DNA of 64,000 nt. It comes from Prunella strophiata (lineage: Eukaryota; Chordata; Aves; Passeriformes; Prunellidae). Below the pieces are notes generated by a model. It saw nothing but the letters and a program-made list of their open reading frames with translations. It searched no databases and was not told the DNA's origin. Positions 35,245 through 48,926 of this stretch are shown one piece after another. Both the position numbers and the translations under genes were made by a program. Location of the stretch: positions 29,422,597 through 29,486,596 of the forward strand of contig JAZBQD010000001.1 in NCBI GenBank assembly GCA_036583965.1. Direction: 5' to 3'. How positions within the stretch are numbered: position 1 is the stretch's first letter; each line of letters begins with the position of its first letter.

Positions 35245-38200
35245 GTATGCAATGGGTATTTTGTAGATATACTTATTTCATGTATAATTAAAATACAGCA
35301 CATGTCAAATCAGCACCTATCAATCAAATCATTGATATTTTAACTGTATCTATAGCCAACAAGAACTGCAAGCTGCTCTGCCTGATAATCACTTCAATAC
35401 CATGTATGCTATGCATGAAGTTCATGAAAAAAGCTTAACAAAAGGCCATCAAATCCTGTTTCTGTGCAGTACTAGCACCCATTTATATGGCCCTTTTCAT
35501 AAAAGTATCAACTTCTGATAAGGTTTATTAGACATCTAATCAGTTTAATTCCATCTACACGTCTATTCCAAGACCTCTCCCTTAGGTAGTAAAAGGCTCA
35601 GGAATTTTCCAACCTATTTTAATTCACAGCAAGCTTAATTTAGCTCTTTTGTCTCCATGAATTTTATTCCTATGAATTAATTACATAATGTAATGTTGTT
35701 ACCCCCAATGGGAAAGAATAGACTAAACCCAAGTCTCCCTAAAAAACTGTTCAAATCTATTTTTTATTCATTGTGTTGACTCTTGGCTTTGAATAAAATA
35801 CACACACGAGAAGAGTTCCCACAGTTTTTAAGGTTAACACAACCCAGCCTCATGGGCTGCCTAACTGTAGCTACTTGTCTGTGTCAAAGCCATGTGAAAT
35901 TTGAAGTTACCAAGACATTCTTGCTAAAAATAATCACACTGTATATAGACATTTTCTGGAAAACTTCTTCTTTCACTGGTAAAGGCAGCAGTGAGACTTT
36001 GTTCAGGAAATGACCAATTAATCAAATATTTGAGAAAAAAAAAAAATCAGCTTTCAGCCACAATGAAAATTTGTGTTATTTAGAAACATGCAGGGATATT
36101 TCACTAACAGACAGCAGAAACCCTGCTGTGCAATACCTGCTTTAGAGCTAGAGAATCTGCCACTAGTTCATTAGTGGCTTTTTCTGTTGATTAATACTGG
36201 TAAATTAGTTCAGAGCAGACCACAACAGCCAAACTTTTACTGTTCTAAAAACTATCAAAGGTTAGCCCTTTCGTAAAGGCCCTCCAGTTAGGCTGGTGGT
36301 AGGCTCATGAGAAGGAATGCTCTTGTGATTGTGGTACTCACCATGAGACAAAGCAGAGTGTATCAAGCTTTTATTTAGATCTATATTACCCAATAGTCAT
36401 CCATTTGCATGATGATGGAGAAATGAGAGATCTGTGGAAAGCAATTCAACAAGCATACACTGGGAAAACTGTTGTCTGATACTGTGCCTCTAACAATAAG
36501 TTCCAGATTTATGCTTCAGGTGGACTGTGTCTTACCTCTGAATCTCCTTCTCTTGGGAGGGGGTAAAAATGGAATTGGATTTATATTCCTGTGTTTTCTG
36601 AACCAGGCACTGCCTAATAATATAGGAGTCTAGGTGCAGAATGACATTAAAGGCTGTAAGTATCTGATGTTAATCAATGGATGGCTGTCTCAGTGGGAGT
36701 TTGCTCATTTCTGCCTTAAGAGAGCCAAATTGCTACATCTAGCTATGCTGGGCAGTATTGAAACAAGCAGTCAATACTTTTTCCCCCAGAATCAATATAT
36801 AAAAAAGTAACTCAATGGAAGTGACCTGAGAAATGTGCTAGAAGGAAGAAAACAAGAAGCAGTCCACCTTGTGCACTGTACCCCATACTGGTTAACCAGA
36901 CAAAAATATACACACACCTGTAAGAGGATACAGGTACTTCACAGAGATCTTTCCTGGCCCAGAACTGGTTATGTAAACTCCACAACAGTAAGACTGAAGA
37001 TTAAAAGCAGAGAAGACAAACATTTCCCCTTCCACTGACACCTGATACAGAAAAGCACTTAATCATTTGCTTAAGTCTACCCCAATTCAGCCAAGCTGTT
37101 AAGTTTAAGTGCTAGAAAGTCAATAGGATGCAAGCAAGTGTTTAACTGCATTGCTGAAAGGGGCAGTTTGCAGCTCAGGATAGGGAAGATGTGACATGAA
37201 GCACTGTTTTCTGCACTGGCCTTTGCCCAGTGCCAGATCCAGCTTTCACGGGTGGCAGCTGAATCCCTTTCCTTCTGTAAACTGAGAGAATGGTAAAGAT
37301 GTTACAAGTTATACCCCCTGAGAAGTGCTGAGCACTGGGAACCTTCCTGCTGTCTCTAAAGGACTACAATCTCTCCAGTGGAAAGTGAGGGAACAGGTGA
37401 AAGTCCCTAAGAGATATCAATAAGTACATTTCTGACCCAAGGTGGAAGAGTGCCTTGCTGAGTCTTACTGCTGCTGATCCTCACCATTAATCCAATATTT
37501 GGGGAGCACTGGAAGGGACCTCACACTGTTTTGATGGGAGAATAAATGACAGCCTTCCTAACATAGTCTGGTGCATTCCTGTGAAGCAGCTGAAGTACGA
37601 ATGAATTCAACAGACTGAATAACCAAGGACAGGGATGATGTGCAGTGATATGGGAGCACTGAAAGCATGCAGTCAGGGTGTGTGTCTGTGTGTTTATGTA
37701 TGGGAGGAGAGCTGCACCTGTGCCTCAGTCCCAACATCTGCTTCATTAATGGGGAATACCTGCTCTTTACAAAACCAATTTTGTTACATGATTTGCAAAA
37801 CATGAGTCCCAGGAGTGTTTTAGTGGAAGAGTAGAGATACTCTGCTCTGATTTCCTGATCAAAAAGTAAACATGAGATACAAAAAAAGTAAGTATTATAT
37901 TTCAGAAGCAATATTTTCTTCTCATATAAGCTTAAAAATAATTCCATTCATTTCTCATGGTCTCAAAAGAAGCCATTAAATTTGCTGTATCACAGGACCC
38001 TACAAATTAGGAAGGAAATGTAGAGTTGCCATGATGTGCTTTTAAAATCATATCCACTATCTGCTGGTAAAAGCTCTCTTCATACAAATGGAGAGGCAAG
38101 ACCAAAGTGTACTGTGAGAGACACCATCCTGGAAATGAAGAGCACCTCAGCCCTTCTGTCAGCCTGGATTGTTGTGATATGTGTCAGAGATCTTTACTGA

Positions 38201-41200
38201 CAGCTAGAACTTGGGGTCAGATTTGCACCTAAACTGATTTTGCCTTTTTTTTTTCTAGTTTTACAGTTTTCTAGGGTTTTTTTCTAGTATAATAGACAAA
38301 ATAATAGCTTGCTGTAATATTTTTTTTCCCTTTAAGCTTATAAATTATGAAAAGTGTGGGTGCATGGAGAAAATGCATTTGAGTTATTGCTGTTTCTTTC
38401 TGAAAGTGATGCATCTCTATTGAGCAGTATATGCAAGCAACCCTTCACCTGAACCAACAATCCAAAAATAAGCTCAGGACTCCCAGGAACAGAAATATGT
38501 CTCCTCAAAACCTTAAAGGACTAGTTTGGGTGCTAATACTTTCAGGCAGTATGTCCTGGGAGAAAAGAAATCTCTGGGCATAAACCATTACACTTCTGAC
38601 AAGAAGCAGCAACAAAAAGAGCCTCAAAAGTTGCCCATGGCAGCTGAAAAGAGATGAGTGTTATTGGATATGACAGAAAGTGATGGGGAGCTGGTTGCTA
38701 ACCAGGTGTACACAGACTGGAAATAGATGATTAAAAACACTATAAGCCTGAAGTGGTGGATCAAAGGAACAGCTAATTTTTTTTCAACATTTTCTTGAAT
38801 AGAGGAGACACAGTTTTTCCACTGTGACAAAAGTAAATCTAAAGTTATTTTTTATCTCTGGCTCCAGATTATTAAGTGTATTGATAGTCTAGCTTGATGG
38901 TACTACTGAAAAAAAAAAAAAATCTATCTTAGCTGTTGTTCTTTATGGTCCTTCTTATGCTGCATGTCAGTAATCTGGGAGACAGGTTGAAAGTAACCAG
39001 AGTAAATCATGTTCTGGTTGAAATGAGCAACTTACCAGTTTAGGAGAAAATTTTTTTAAATATCATCTGTATATGTATTGCTTTCCCCCTGGTCTTTGTT
39101 ACATGAGTCTCGTGCAGCTTTTTCAATTCAGCATTAGCTCAACTGCAGAATCATACTCAGACAATTTAAAAAGTGAAATTTTCTCTTCTTTTCATATCCA
39201 AGTAGCTTTGCATATAGCTACTTCATTCAGAGAAAAGGTTTTAACACCTTTTAATGAACAAAGTTTGGTTTTCTTTAGCTTGGGGAGAAACTCTAAGTAA
39301 TAAATAAATTTTAAAAGCTGCATCAATTAATCCAGCCATTACTCAAATGCTTTGGTGACATCAGGTTTATGGTGATTTGTGAAGATTTTGCAGAAAATTA
39401 TGGAGAATGGGTGTGTAAGAGGACGTATAGCCCAGCTTTGTACCAATTTAACACATAGCTCTCTCAACTGAGAGTTGAATTGAAAAACAAGGCTACTTTG
39501 GTTCAGCTTCATTCCCACAGCAGGAAAATGAAAAACCAGTATTTAACACAAACTGACATTTCCACTGTTGATGTCTTGTAATGTGTTAACTAGATCACAC
39601 TTGATCATTATTCCAGTGTCTAGAAATGTGGTCAGTAATACTTCTTTCATACTTCTAGAGACCTCTACAAGAATCAATTTTTTAAAAAAATCCACAGCTA
39701 ACTGAGAAATAAGTCTTTTTCATATGCCTCAGGGCATATAATTGATAATACTTACCCCAAATGGCACTTATTGCAGAAAAATGTAACCAGCTGCACAGCA
39801 ATGAAAAATCATGATAAGACTTTCTTTTACATACCAGTGCAGCCAGAAACATAACCTGAAAGGTCCCATTGGCCATTAAAAACTGTTCTGACTGTGGTGA
39901 GGTCATGTTAGGTCAGCACAGATGCATATATTACTGACATTTGTATTGTAAGTAGACATTAACTTGAAATCAGATGGCTATAACCCACTGGAGATTAAAA
40001 TGAATCTGTGCTCTGTACAGCTGGAAAGGAGAACACAGGGAACTGGTACACAGAGCTGCAGCTCCCATCCAAGAGGTATTGATAGCAAAAATCAGAAAGC
40101 AAAAAACAATAAAAGCAACACCAGCCTGGAGACACAAAAGTCTACAATCCTACTTCTAGAAAAGCATTGGAAAGACAAGTAAATCAAACCATTAAACTTA
40201 ATAGCATTTTCCTTCTTTGACTATGCATCTCACAATCACAACCAGCAATTTCCTCAGTTTCAAAAAGATGTCCTGGCAGTACTGGGAAGGCTCCAACTAA
40301 TTTGAGTGCAAATATACTCAGCTGAGAAAATTTTCATACAGAATGATTATATAGTCATAATATCATTAAAGGAGATTAAGTAATGGTTAATAGAGTTAAA
40401 TTAATCATAGTTAATTGATTAAAGTATATGAACAATTTTTTTTTCCAGCATGGCACCTTCATCTGAAAAGCAACTTGGTATGTAGGAGTGGGGAATGGGG
40501 AAATTAAAGCAGAGAAATATATTGAAAGGAGATGGCAAAGCCTGAGAAGTAAATGCCACTAAAATTTGTGGGATTTAATGTTTCAAAAATGAAGTACCAT
40601 GTAAATCCAAGAGGATGTTCCCAGACTACAGGTGAGAATGATGTGACTTTGGGAGCAGCAAGGATAAAACACAGGATATCCCTCAAGCTACATCTCACAT
40701 GTTGCAGTGCACCTGTTATCAAAATGAATCTATTTACTCCTTGAGCATTTAATAACTGGAAACTTTCCAAAAACCTAAAGCAATGTGAGTATAATAATAT
40801 ATTGATTTTAGTGTTTTATAGTGCCCCAATTGGTTTCATTTTCTTGAAAAAGGAAACACAGATTTAATATCCTAATTCAGTCAAAAATAGAAGCAACCAT
40901 TTAATTAATTAAAGTTCATGTCACTCAATTAAATTATGAGTTTAGAAACCAGCAGACCATTTTTATAGTTTTACAAAGCTATCAGAAATACTTGCTGTAG
41001 GCTGAAATTCTTGCAATTTTTGGGTTAGGTTGGTTTGTTGATCTTTTTTTAACTAAGAAATTGATTTTGCTGTTATGAATAAAAAAGTAAAAAAACCCCA
41101 AACTTTTAAAATGACAGCTTCTGAAAAAAAAAGTCATAAAACTGGCTTAGAAATATTAACAGCTCACCAGTTCTGTAAAATCCACAGAAGGTTTAATTTA

Positions 41201-41814
41201 TTCATATCTCCAAGAGATACATCTCATTTTTCACTCAGGCCAGTGACCCTTGCCACATTTCAATTATAGTGTTTATCTATTCCAGTTTCCCCTTTTTGGG
41301 TAGAAAACATGTCTGTAGAAAACAGTGGTGGAAAAGGAGCTATATTTATGTAATACCTGACAATTACATCTGAATTACAAGGCATCAATGTCCTTCATTG
41401 ATCCAAAGCCTTTAGAACAAGCAGGAAGTTTGTGTTGTGTGTGCAGCACACTGTGAGCTGTGTACATCAGAGGTTTGGTCCAGAGCAGCAGTACAGTTCT
41501 CAAGTCAATATCATGTTATTTCTGTTCTCAGAGTTTTGGTGTTCATAAATTAGAATCCAGTTGGAGAAAGCTAATCTGAAAGATCTGTCACAGGTGCACA
41601 TCAAATGTGCACCAACACCTTTGAGAATATATGGGTTTGAACCATTTCATCCTTCCTACAGTTTCAGACTCCATGGATAGCTGGGGTGTTCACTCCAGGG
41701 GACCAGACTAAATTTAGTCTAGAGGAAAATACCACAGTGAGTTAGGGTAGACATAAAGGCTTTAGTACCAACTGTTTAGATCTACTGCCAAACTCCTATT
41801 GTGCCTAATTACCT
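35245..41814. other. Unique non-coding stretch
   Basis: No gene or transposon recognised. A14 lies at 38,909-38,922 and a GT-rich run near 37,678-37,700. The segment 40,370-40,440 is dense in TTAAT/ATTAA words. The minus frame of 129 codons at 37,558-37,947 has no recognisable motif. Confidence 0.5.
38909..38922 (+). repeat. A14 homopolymer
   Basis: Fourteen consecutive A. No associated element recognised. Confidence 0.95.
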
Positions 41815-42130
41815 GCTAACATAGTTACAGCCTAAAACTCTGTTGCTTTAATTTAGGGCCATTACTTCTCATTCTAGATAGTAAAACAAATTGCTCTCAG
41901 AGTAAAAAATTCTCTTTCTCTTTTAAAATAACATTTACATACCAAAACACCATCTTCACTCAGTCTTCAACAGACTATCACAGCCTAATCCTTCACTCTT
42001 TCAAGACTTTTCTCCTGGTTTTCATCTGGAGCTGCTCTAAGTACTCCACCCATTCCCAGAGTTGTGGTGCCAGCCTTTACTGGCACAGTGTGAAAGGCAA
42101 GGCTTATTTCATGTATTTTACCAGGGATGC
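41815..42130 (-). mobile_element. Ancient CR1-like LINE fragment, minus strand
   Basis: The plus strand carries, in correct order, degraded anchors of an old CR1 3' region in reverse complement: AGGGCCATTACTTCTCATTC, AACATTTACATACCAAAACA, TTCACTCAGTCTTCAACAGA, CACAGCCTAATCCTTCACTC and CCCAGAGTTGTGGTGCCAGC. The last corresponds to the 'ggcgcccagaactgg' segment of such repeats. It is highly diverged with many small gaps. Orientation matches the fragments at 25.0 and 53.1 kb but this does not show they were one insertion. Confidence 0.58.
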
Positions 42131-44869
42131 TTCTCTTTTACTTTCCAATACAGGATCTGCATTTTTCCAGTAAAGGAAATGGACATAATGCTGATTCTTA
42201 CTAACTTAAGCTCTGTTAGAAGGCATCCTTTTGTACAAAATTGCCTCACAAGAAGCTGTTCTCTGGTGCATGTCTGTGAAGCTGATTATTGCTGTCTAGG
42301 CACACAGCCTCACTGTGGCCTACATAATTCGCCAGCAGAACTCTGTGAAATCTTCATTTTCTATTTTATGAGAAATTTTGCTTAGAGTCCCTACAATCAT
42401 TTATTAGTACTTCATTTCATAGGAAATGTTGTCATATATAGACTTTAGAAGTAGAAGACAAGTACTTGTGTTGAAAAACTCAATAAATTTCATTCTTGTT
42501 TTTACTTGATAAAATTATGTGTCTTAGTCTAAACATAAATGATTGAAACACTCATTTCAAAGTGAAATGTGCTTTTTGAAGAGCCTAAATGAAATACTTT
42601 TAGTAGGATGTTTTCCAGCTTTTAAAGAAATAGCATCAAAATTTATGTACTTCAGCAAAATGTTTAAATGAGTTGACATTTTCGTATACAAAAATTTACT
42701 ACATCAGAAAATTTTTGACCAGCTAACTCTGTGTGATGACATGGATAATTTAATTCTGGATATTGATTTGAGAGAACATTATGCATTAAGAAATACCTCA
42801 AAGGTTGGTAATCAAGAGGGACTGGCTCTGTAAAATGTGGAGAATAGTATTTCCAACTGAGAAAAGTCTGCATTTCACATAAACAGATTAGAGAGTTTAA
42901 AGACAGTACAAGCTGGCACTGCTTGCTGGCTATGCATCTTCTTCTGTATATTGTCATCAACTTATTTTACAAGTGAGAGCTGTGTCCCTCTGCTTCTCTC
43001 AATGCAGTGCCTAGCACCATCAGGTCCCACTCTCTATCAGCAGCTGTGAAAATCTTTAAATCAAGCTGTAGCTCCAGTACAGGAAGGCAAAGCTGCTGCT
43101 GTGTGTTAAGTGATGAAACACAGCAAAGTTCTACCCCTTTGGTATTGGCTTTTTTCTGTCCTTCAGCTAGCTTACTATCCATGCACTATGGGTCTGCTTC
43201 TCAGTTATGATAATATTGCTTTGACAGAATGAAGGCTCTAAAAGTAGATGTAGAAAATTCCCTCAAAATCCACCTTCTACAGTGAGCCCTTATCCTGCAG
43301 CCTCTGCATAGCATCAAAAAGCCTAAGGGGTTTTACAGAAGCCCTGCTTCCAGAGCCCAAATACTTCGCAAAACTGGGGGACTCAAGAAGTTTCAACCTG
43401 TGGACTCTACATTATTTCAGGTAATCTGATTAAGGTATACAAAGAAAATATGGATTTCATCAAGCTTCAATCATCAGCACAAAGGTCATCCCTCCTCTGG
43501 GAAATTCCTACAAACTGGAAGTTAGCAGAAAAGTTTGAAATATTGGTGCTTGTTTTCATATTTCATCAGGGGTAACAGAAAATAAATTCACATACAGAAA
43601 TCACAAGACCCCACCTATGCCAAGATATAGGTGTTCTAAAGTCCTGTCTATTCTCCTCCCACTCTGTTAGCTGTATTAATTGAGATTCAGGTAACAGGGT
43701 ATAAATAAAAAATCTGGATTGTGTTAGTGTGTTCTAGTGGATGAAAAAAAGCCATCTGCAAAAATAGGTGATTAAAATTATCTGCTTAGAAATATCAGTT
43801 GGAAATGGGATTACACATTTGTATTTTTTTCAGTGACAGTTGAATGTGGCAGTTTGTGGAATATATATGATTTTCCTCTTCCAGATTCCTCCCACTAACT
43901 AGAGGAGGTCATCCACCTTTATTGGTAGCATTTGATCTACAGCAATTCACTGTCCTTCAGCAGCATGAAAAGCCTCTAATCAGCTGGTAGTGTGGACCCC
44001 AGCTGGAGAATGCTGTACACAGTAGTGAACATGGTACCTGTTCAGAATGAAAATGTACTGCTCTATTTGCTTAAAGCTATAGGCACCACTCCTTACACAT
44101 TAGTCAGTTTGGATTTGATCTTTGGAAAACCAGGGTTCTGAGAATTTGCAGCTCTTGGAAGGTGGCAGTGTTTACAAGAAGATGATTAAAATGACCAAAG
44201 ATTTGCATGCAATGGTGCTGTCCCCCCACCCCCATACTATTCTTTTGAATAATTCATGAAAATAAAAAATAAACACCTCTGTATAACACCCTGTTTGTCT
44301 GACAAAGAAAAGAGCAGAAGATGTAAAACATGCAAACATTTTTTTGGTGTATAATTTTAGCACAACAGTTGTTGGCAGTCTCCCACAAACATCTCTTCCC
44401 AGGCAGAAATTAGTCACCAGGAAATACACAGACATGACTGTTTACCAGTAAGGACAGGACCCAAGACATCCCCTCTGTAAATGTAGTGTATGACATTACT
44501 GTTGCCTGAAGATGTCTTCATAAATGCATTTAGCAGATCTATCAGATGTGATACTTGACACAGTAATTCCTCAAGGCATTGTACAGAAGAATTAATCAAC
44601 TGTATGTAGAAAGAAAGATACAGACAGCAACTATAAAAAGAAGGCACACACATGCAATTCTTACATTTTGAGGCTTTTAGCATCTCCAGTGAATGCAGCC
44701 AGATAACAAAAGTTTCCTCAATAAATGCACCCAGGAAACCAGTGAAGGTGAGTGAAGCTGTGCAGGAGACACTGCAGCAGCCAGCAGAGAACAGCCAGCC
44801 CATGGTCAGAAATGAGGATTTGCATTTATACAGCAGATAAAGTGAAAAAAAAAAGCTAAAACAAAGATA
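42131..44869. other. Unique non-coding stretch
   Basis: No gene recognised. The words TGCAGTGCCTAGCACCATCA near 43,003-43,022 recall the tail of an ancient sauropsid repeat, but too little matches to call. Minus frames at 42,664-42,960 and 44,172-44,803 have no family motifs. Confidence 0.45.
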
Positions 44870-45180
44870 GTTCCAAACCCACCAGCTGTGATGAGACCAT
44901 GCAGGTGAAGAAGCAAGGAAGAAAGGGCAAAGACCCAGTCAAGAGCTTTCATTCAGAAATGAGGGGGTGCTGTGGGGAGCTGGGGGCTGGCCACAACCCT
45001 CTGGCCCCAGTCATGTCAGAGCTGGAGAGGATGTGATGAAACCCAAAGGAGAAAACCAGCCATCTGTACCAGGTACTTGGCCTAGCCCATATAAATACTG
45101 ATATCTGCCTGTGAAAGTATAGTGCAAATTCTGCTAGCTCCTACCAAGACATCTCAGCCAAGAATAAACCAGAGTAATTT
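44870..45180 (+). other. Possible degraded LTR-like segment
   Basis: A GC-richer section (about 44,940-45,060) is followed by a TATA-like CATATAAATACTG near 45,090 and, about 70 bp on, GAATAAACC near 45,164. This TATA-then-AATAAA spacing is typical of retroviral LTRs. I found no matching TG...CA ends, target-site duplication or second copy, and I do not recognise the family. Chance is a real alternative. Confidence 0.2.
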
Positions 45181-45925
45181 TCCATTGCAGAGTGAATATC
45201 TATGCAAAATGTTTCCTTTTCTGCAAAGAAGAAGAGAAAGAAGCAGATGTGACAGGACAACCTGTGCTTTCAACACCTTCCTTATCCATGTCAGCTCTTC
45301 CTTGACCTTTTTCCTGAATGGTGCTCCAGAATCTCTTAGAACAGATCTTTGGACTGTATCTGTGGCTCATAAGCTCATCTGTGCTCCTAGCTGTAAAGCC
45401 TTTTTCCTTAGGAAACTTTCAATACATCAGTATTTATTTTTTTTAAAGCTGCCTTCTAAAGCATTATTTATTGATTCATTCAAAGTATGTACAACAAATA
45501 ATGAAACAACATCCAGGACTATAAATATTTTTCCTTTACCAAATGCTTGATCTTTCAAGCATTATTAACCTCTTTTCATTACAGCTACTCCCACCTTTGG
45601 CTAGAAGAAACATCTGTATATTGTGAGAGACCACTAAGCCCTGTTAACATTCACAGATATTTCCAGTGCAGTGCTGGGAAAATACTCAGCCCCCTTTCTC
45701 CCTTTTCATCACCAGGGCAGGGCTGGGAACTCTAATTTTTTTCTAGAATGTTGGAACCAAGCTAGCAGTACTCCACCCAAATAATAGCTTTCCCATAATT
45801 TCCCTTGAAACTTCAGGTATTTTCTAGATTATCCTTGCTATTACTGTGAGGGAGATTTTCCCAATAGTTTGTAGCTTTTAACTCTATACATGGGGAAAAT
45901 GTTAGAAAGGTAAACTGAGGTACAT

Positions 45926-45940
45926 GAGAGAGAGAGAGAG
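45926..45940 (+). repeat. (GA)n microsatellite
   Basis: About seven GA units in a row, followed by AATATTTTTTTT. Simple repeat with no associated feature. Confidence 0.9.
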
Positions 45941-46706
45941 AATATTTTTTTTGTTCTTTAGTCTCTTCATGCTCACATTTTCCATGATGTCTATAAATTA
46001 GTCAGAGGAACTTACCACAGCATGTACAAGTAGGAATATTAATGAAAATGTCTTTGACTTAAATGCAACATAGACAAATGCCTAGCAGGGAAGTTTTTGT
46101 TCCCTTTTTTATTTTCTTTATTCTTCTTTTTAAATAATGGTCCATAAATTTATGTTTTTCATTAGAATCCAGCTAAACCCTAAGAAGAATGACACACCAC
46201 ATATTTTAAATAACTACTATAATAATCAATGTCATGGGTTCTCCAAGGTTGAGAGCAAATTAACCAATCAACCTCCACTTTAATCAACTCTTAGGTGATT
46301 AGGGCAAGTGATTTGCAAGGCAGCATGAACAACACATATCAGCTTGCTGAGTTTTTGCTGACTCAAGAAGCCTTCTGTGTTTGCATAATAGATCTAATAA
46401 AGATTGAGAACTACAGCTGTGGAAGGCTGCCTGATATGAAATACTCTATGAAGAATGTTATGATGATAATCTTTCTACTGCTGCCATACAAATAAGTCAA
46501 GTTGTATATATGTTTTGTTTGCACATATGCCCAATTACTGGCTTCTACCTCACAGTGCAGCTTTTCAAAACAGTAATAAAAAACACAGGCTGTCTCTATT
46601 TAAATACCTAGTATGACTAATCAAGAAATTCCGTTCAATGTAATTTTGCTTCTTCCTCAGATAAACCTTTCCTGACCATCTTAAATGTCCTCCCGAGGGG
46701 AAAAAA

Positions 46707-46731
46707 ACCAACCAAACAAACAAACAAAAAC
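46707..46731 (+). repeat. (CAAA)n-like simple repeat
   Basis: Imperfect CCAA/CAAA units after a short A run. This is low-complexity DNA. Confidence 0.85.
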
Positions 46732-48926
46732 AACTCTCCTGGATATGAGGTGTCAGTCCTTACCTAGTGACATAGAGAGACAAGAGAGATGAAAGATACC
46801 TGGTGATTCTGTAACCAGTAAGTGGTTTTACTATGTGCAGGATATTTTCCTGAGAACTTAAGTGTCAGTGTATATTCTCTCCTCATGTAAGATGGGATGT
46901 GGGGGAGAACTGGAGAACTGTGTCTTTGAATCCTGACAATATATAAGCATGAAGTCTAGGATGCAGTCTAAGTTATCCAGAAGCTGAACACCTGCAGGTT
47001 CAGGTGCTTCTCCAAGTAAGATGCAGTTGTTCAGGGTTCCTGAGGATTTATCCAAATAAGATTGATTACTATTACTAACAACAACAATTTTCTGGGCACT
47101 TTCTCTGGTGAGAACACGTGCAGATAAATCAAATAATTACACAGCTGCATCTAGATATTTAAAATACCTGAAACTACTTGTATCAATGCAGTGCCTCAGG
47201 TACATACTACTCAGATCCTCCTGCCTGCACGGGACAGTTACATGTTGCAATGTAAGAAACACAACTGGCCCTTTTGCTAAAGCCATCTTTTCTCTCCTGG
47301 CTTATTACAACTCCTGCTCCTCCTGAGTCTCAGCAGGATTTTCTGCTCTATTCTTGTCTTAGATACATTCTCACAATCATAATCTTGTATAAATCAACAA
47401 CTAAGTGCTGGACAGTCCCATCTCTAGTCCCAGGATATGGGAATCTCAGCTACTTTCACAGGCTGCTGTCACTCCTGGGACTCAGTGAGAAATACAGCCT
47501 GACAATGTGAGATCATCACTGGGGCAGTATCTGTCTGAATTTTCAGACAGTCTCAGGAGAGTCAATTGCTGTGGCTTCTGAAGCTACACAAGAAACTTTC
47601 AGGCCCCAAGGCTGACTAAATCCTTAAGAAGAAGAAATTGCATTGGGCACTCTAAAGCAGATTTAATAGACACTCCTTCCCACAGCTGACCCAGGAGACC
47701 TTCCAGAAGTTCCTACTGCTTAATGTCCTGCCAAACTTTGCATGTGTTGTGGCAGTTAACTTTTTTTTTTGACAAAACTGACTTTAATACCTTGTCAGCA
47801 GCTTGTAGCCTCTATGGCAGACATAATATACAGCTCAGATCAGCACCCACAGAAATCAATGAAGGCTCCAAATACTAGAAAATTAACAAAGGGTTGATAT
47901 ACAATTTTTCAGTCAAGAAATCATTTTTACTCTGTATCCTAGCACCCAAAACATGTTTTTAAAAGTAAATTGAGGTTCAGAAAGGTATAATACTTTAAGA
48001 ACCAAAACTGGAGATATGCTGTGCAATGTTACAAGGACAGTAATGGTTTTTCATCTGGAACTGAAAATCTAAATAAAAAATTAAAATGCAAGCAACTCTA
48101 TAAAACTATCAACTGAAAACATCTGCCTTATCACACAATAAAACAAAGAAAGACATTCCTTAAAAAGTCACTTTTTTTTAATGTGTATTTGCAGATTTAC
48201 ATGTATTTATGTTCAGAAGGACTTGTTCTCAGCCTTAATCAGATCAACATGCTTGTAAATGTGTATATTTTTCATAAACTTGGGTGGGCTACTAATCTGT
48301 GTAGCCCTAATAAAAAGGGCTGTGTGGCAATTAGCTCTAACCCACCCCTATATATAAGCACTATTACACACTGGCAGCAAATTATTGGGACAAGTCATTA
48401 GAGTTATAATAATGAGATCTGGAATATATTGAATGTCTGGTTACATAAACACAATCCAGCATACCCTAGGAAATTAAAGGAAATATTATCCAAAGAAAAA
48501 TAATCAGTCTTTATTTGTATTATAATACCTTCATTTTTTTCAAATGTTTTCTCATTTTGTCGTATAAGACATTTTAAATCAAACTGTAAAATGAGAAATA
48601 CTAAGTGGCAAACTGTGGCAGCAGCTCTATGGCCACAGAGAGCAACACACAACTTTCCCAGGCCTTTCTGGGGAAGGCTGAGAAGATCAGAGAAAAGAAT
48701 GAGAAACAATTCTTATCTTCACTTGCTGCACCTGGTATTGTGAACATGTGGAATGTGTTATGGAGATATTTTTACCAAAGGGTGGTTTCCTAATTAGCCA
48801 ATGGTGATGGTGTTCTAATTAAAGGACAAATTAGGTGCAACTTGTATCATAACTGTCTATAAAAACAATGTGTTTCTTAATAATGATAACAATATAACAA
48901 AGATATTGATCAGCCTTTGGTGAATC

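Larger units (their letters stand above)
45181..48926. other. Unique non-coding stretch with simple repeats
   Basis: No gene or transposon recognised. The 142-codon plus frame at 45,122-45,550 has no recognisable motif. A GA repeat (45,926-45,940) and a CAAA-rich run (46,707-46,731) are present. The part 48,260-48,480 is a repeat-free, TAAT-rich section that could be conserved non-coding DNA. Confidence 0.5.

Noticed and set aside
43000..43060. Words resembling an ancient sauropsid repeat tail (TGCAGTGCCTAGCACCATCA)
   Set aside because: A match of about 20 bases is too short without flanking support.
44414..44803. 129-codon minus-strand frame rich in Cys, Leu and Phe
   Set aside because: Hydrophobic composition is typical of random AT-rich translations. 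No domain, splice or codon evidence.
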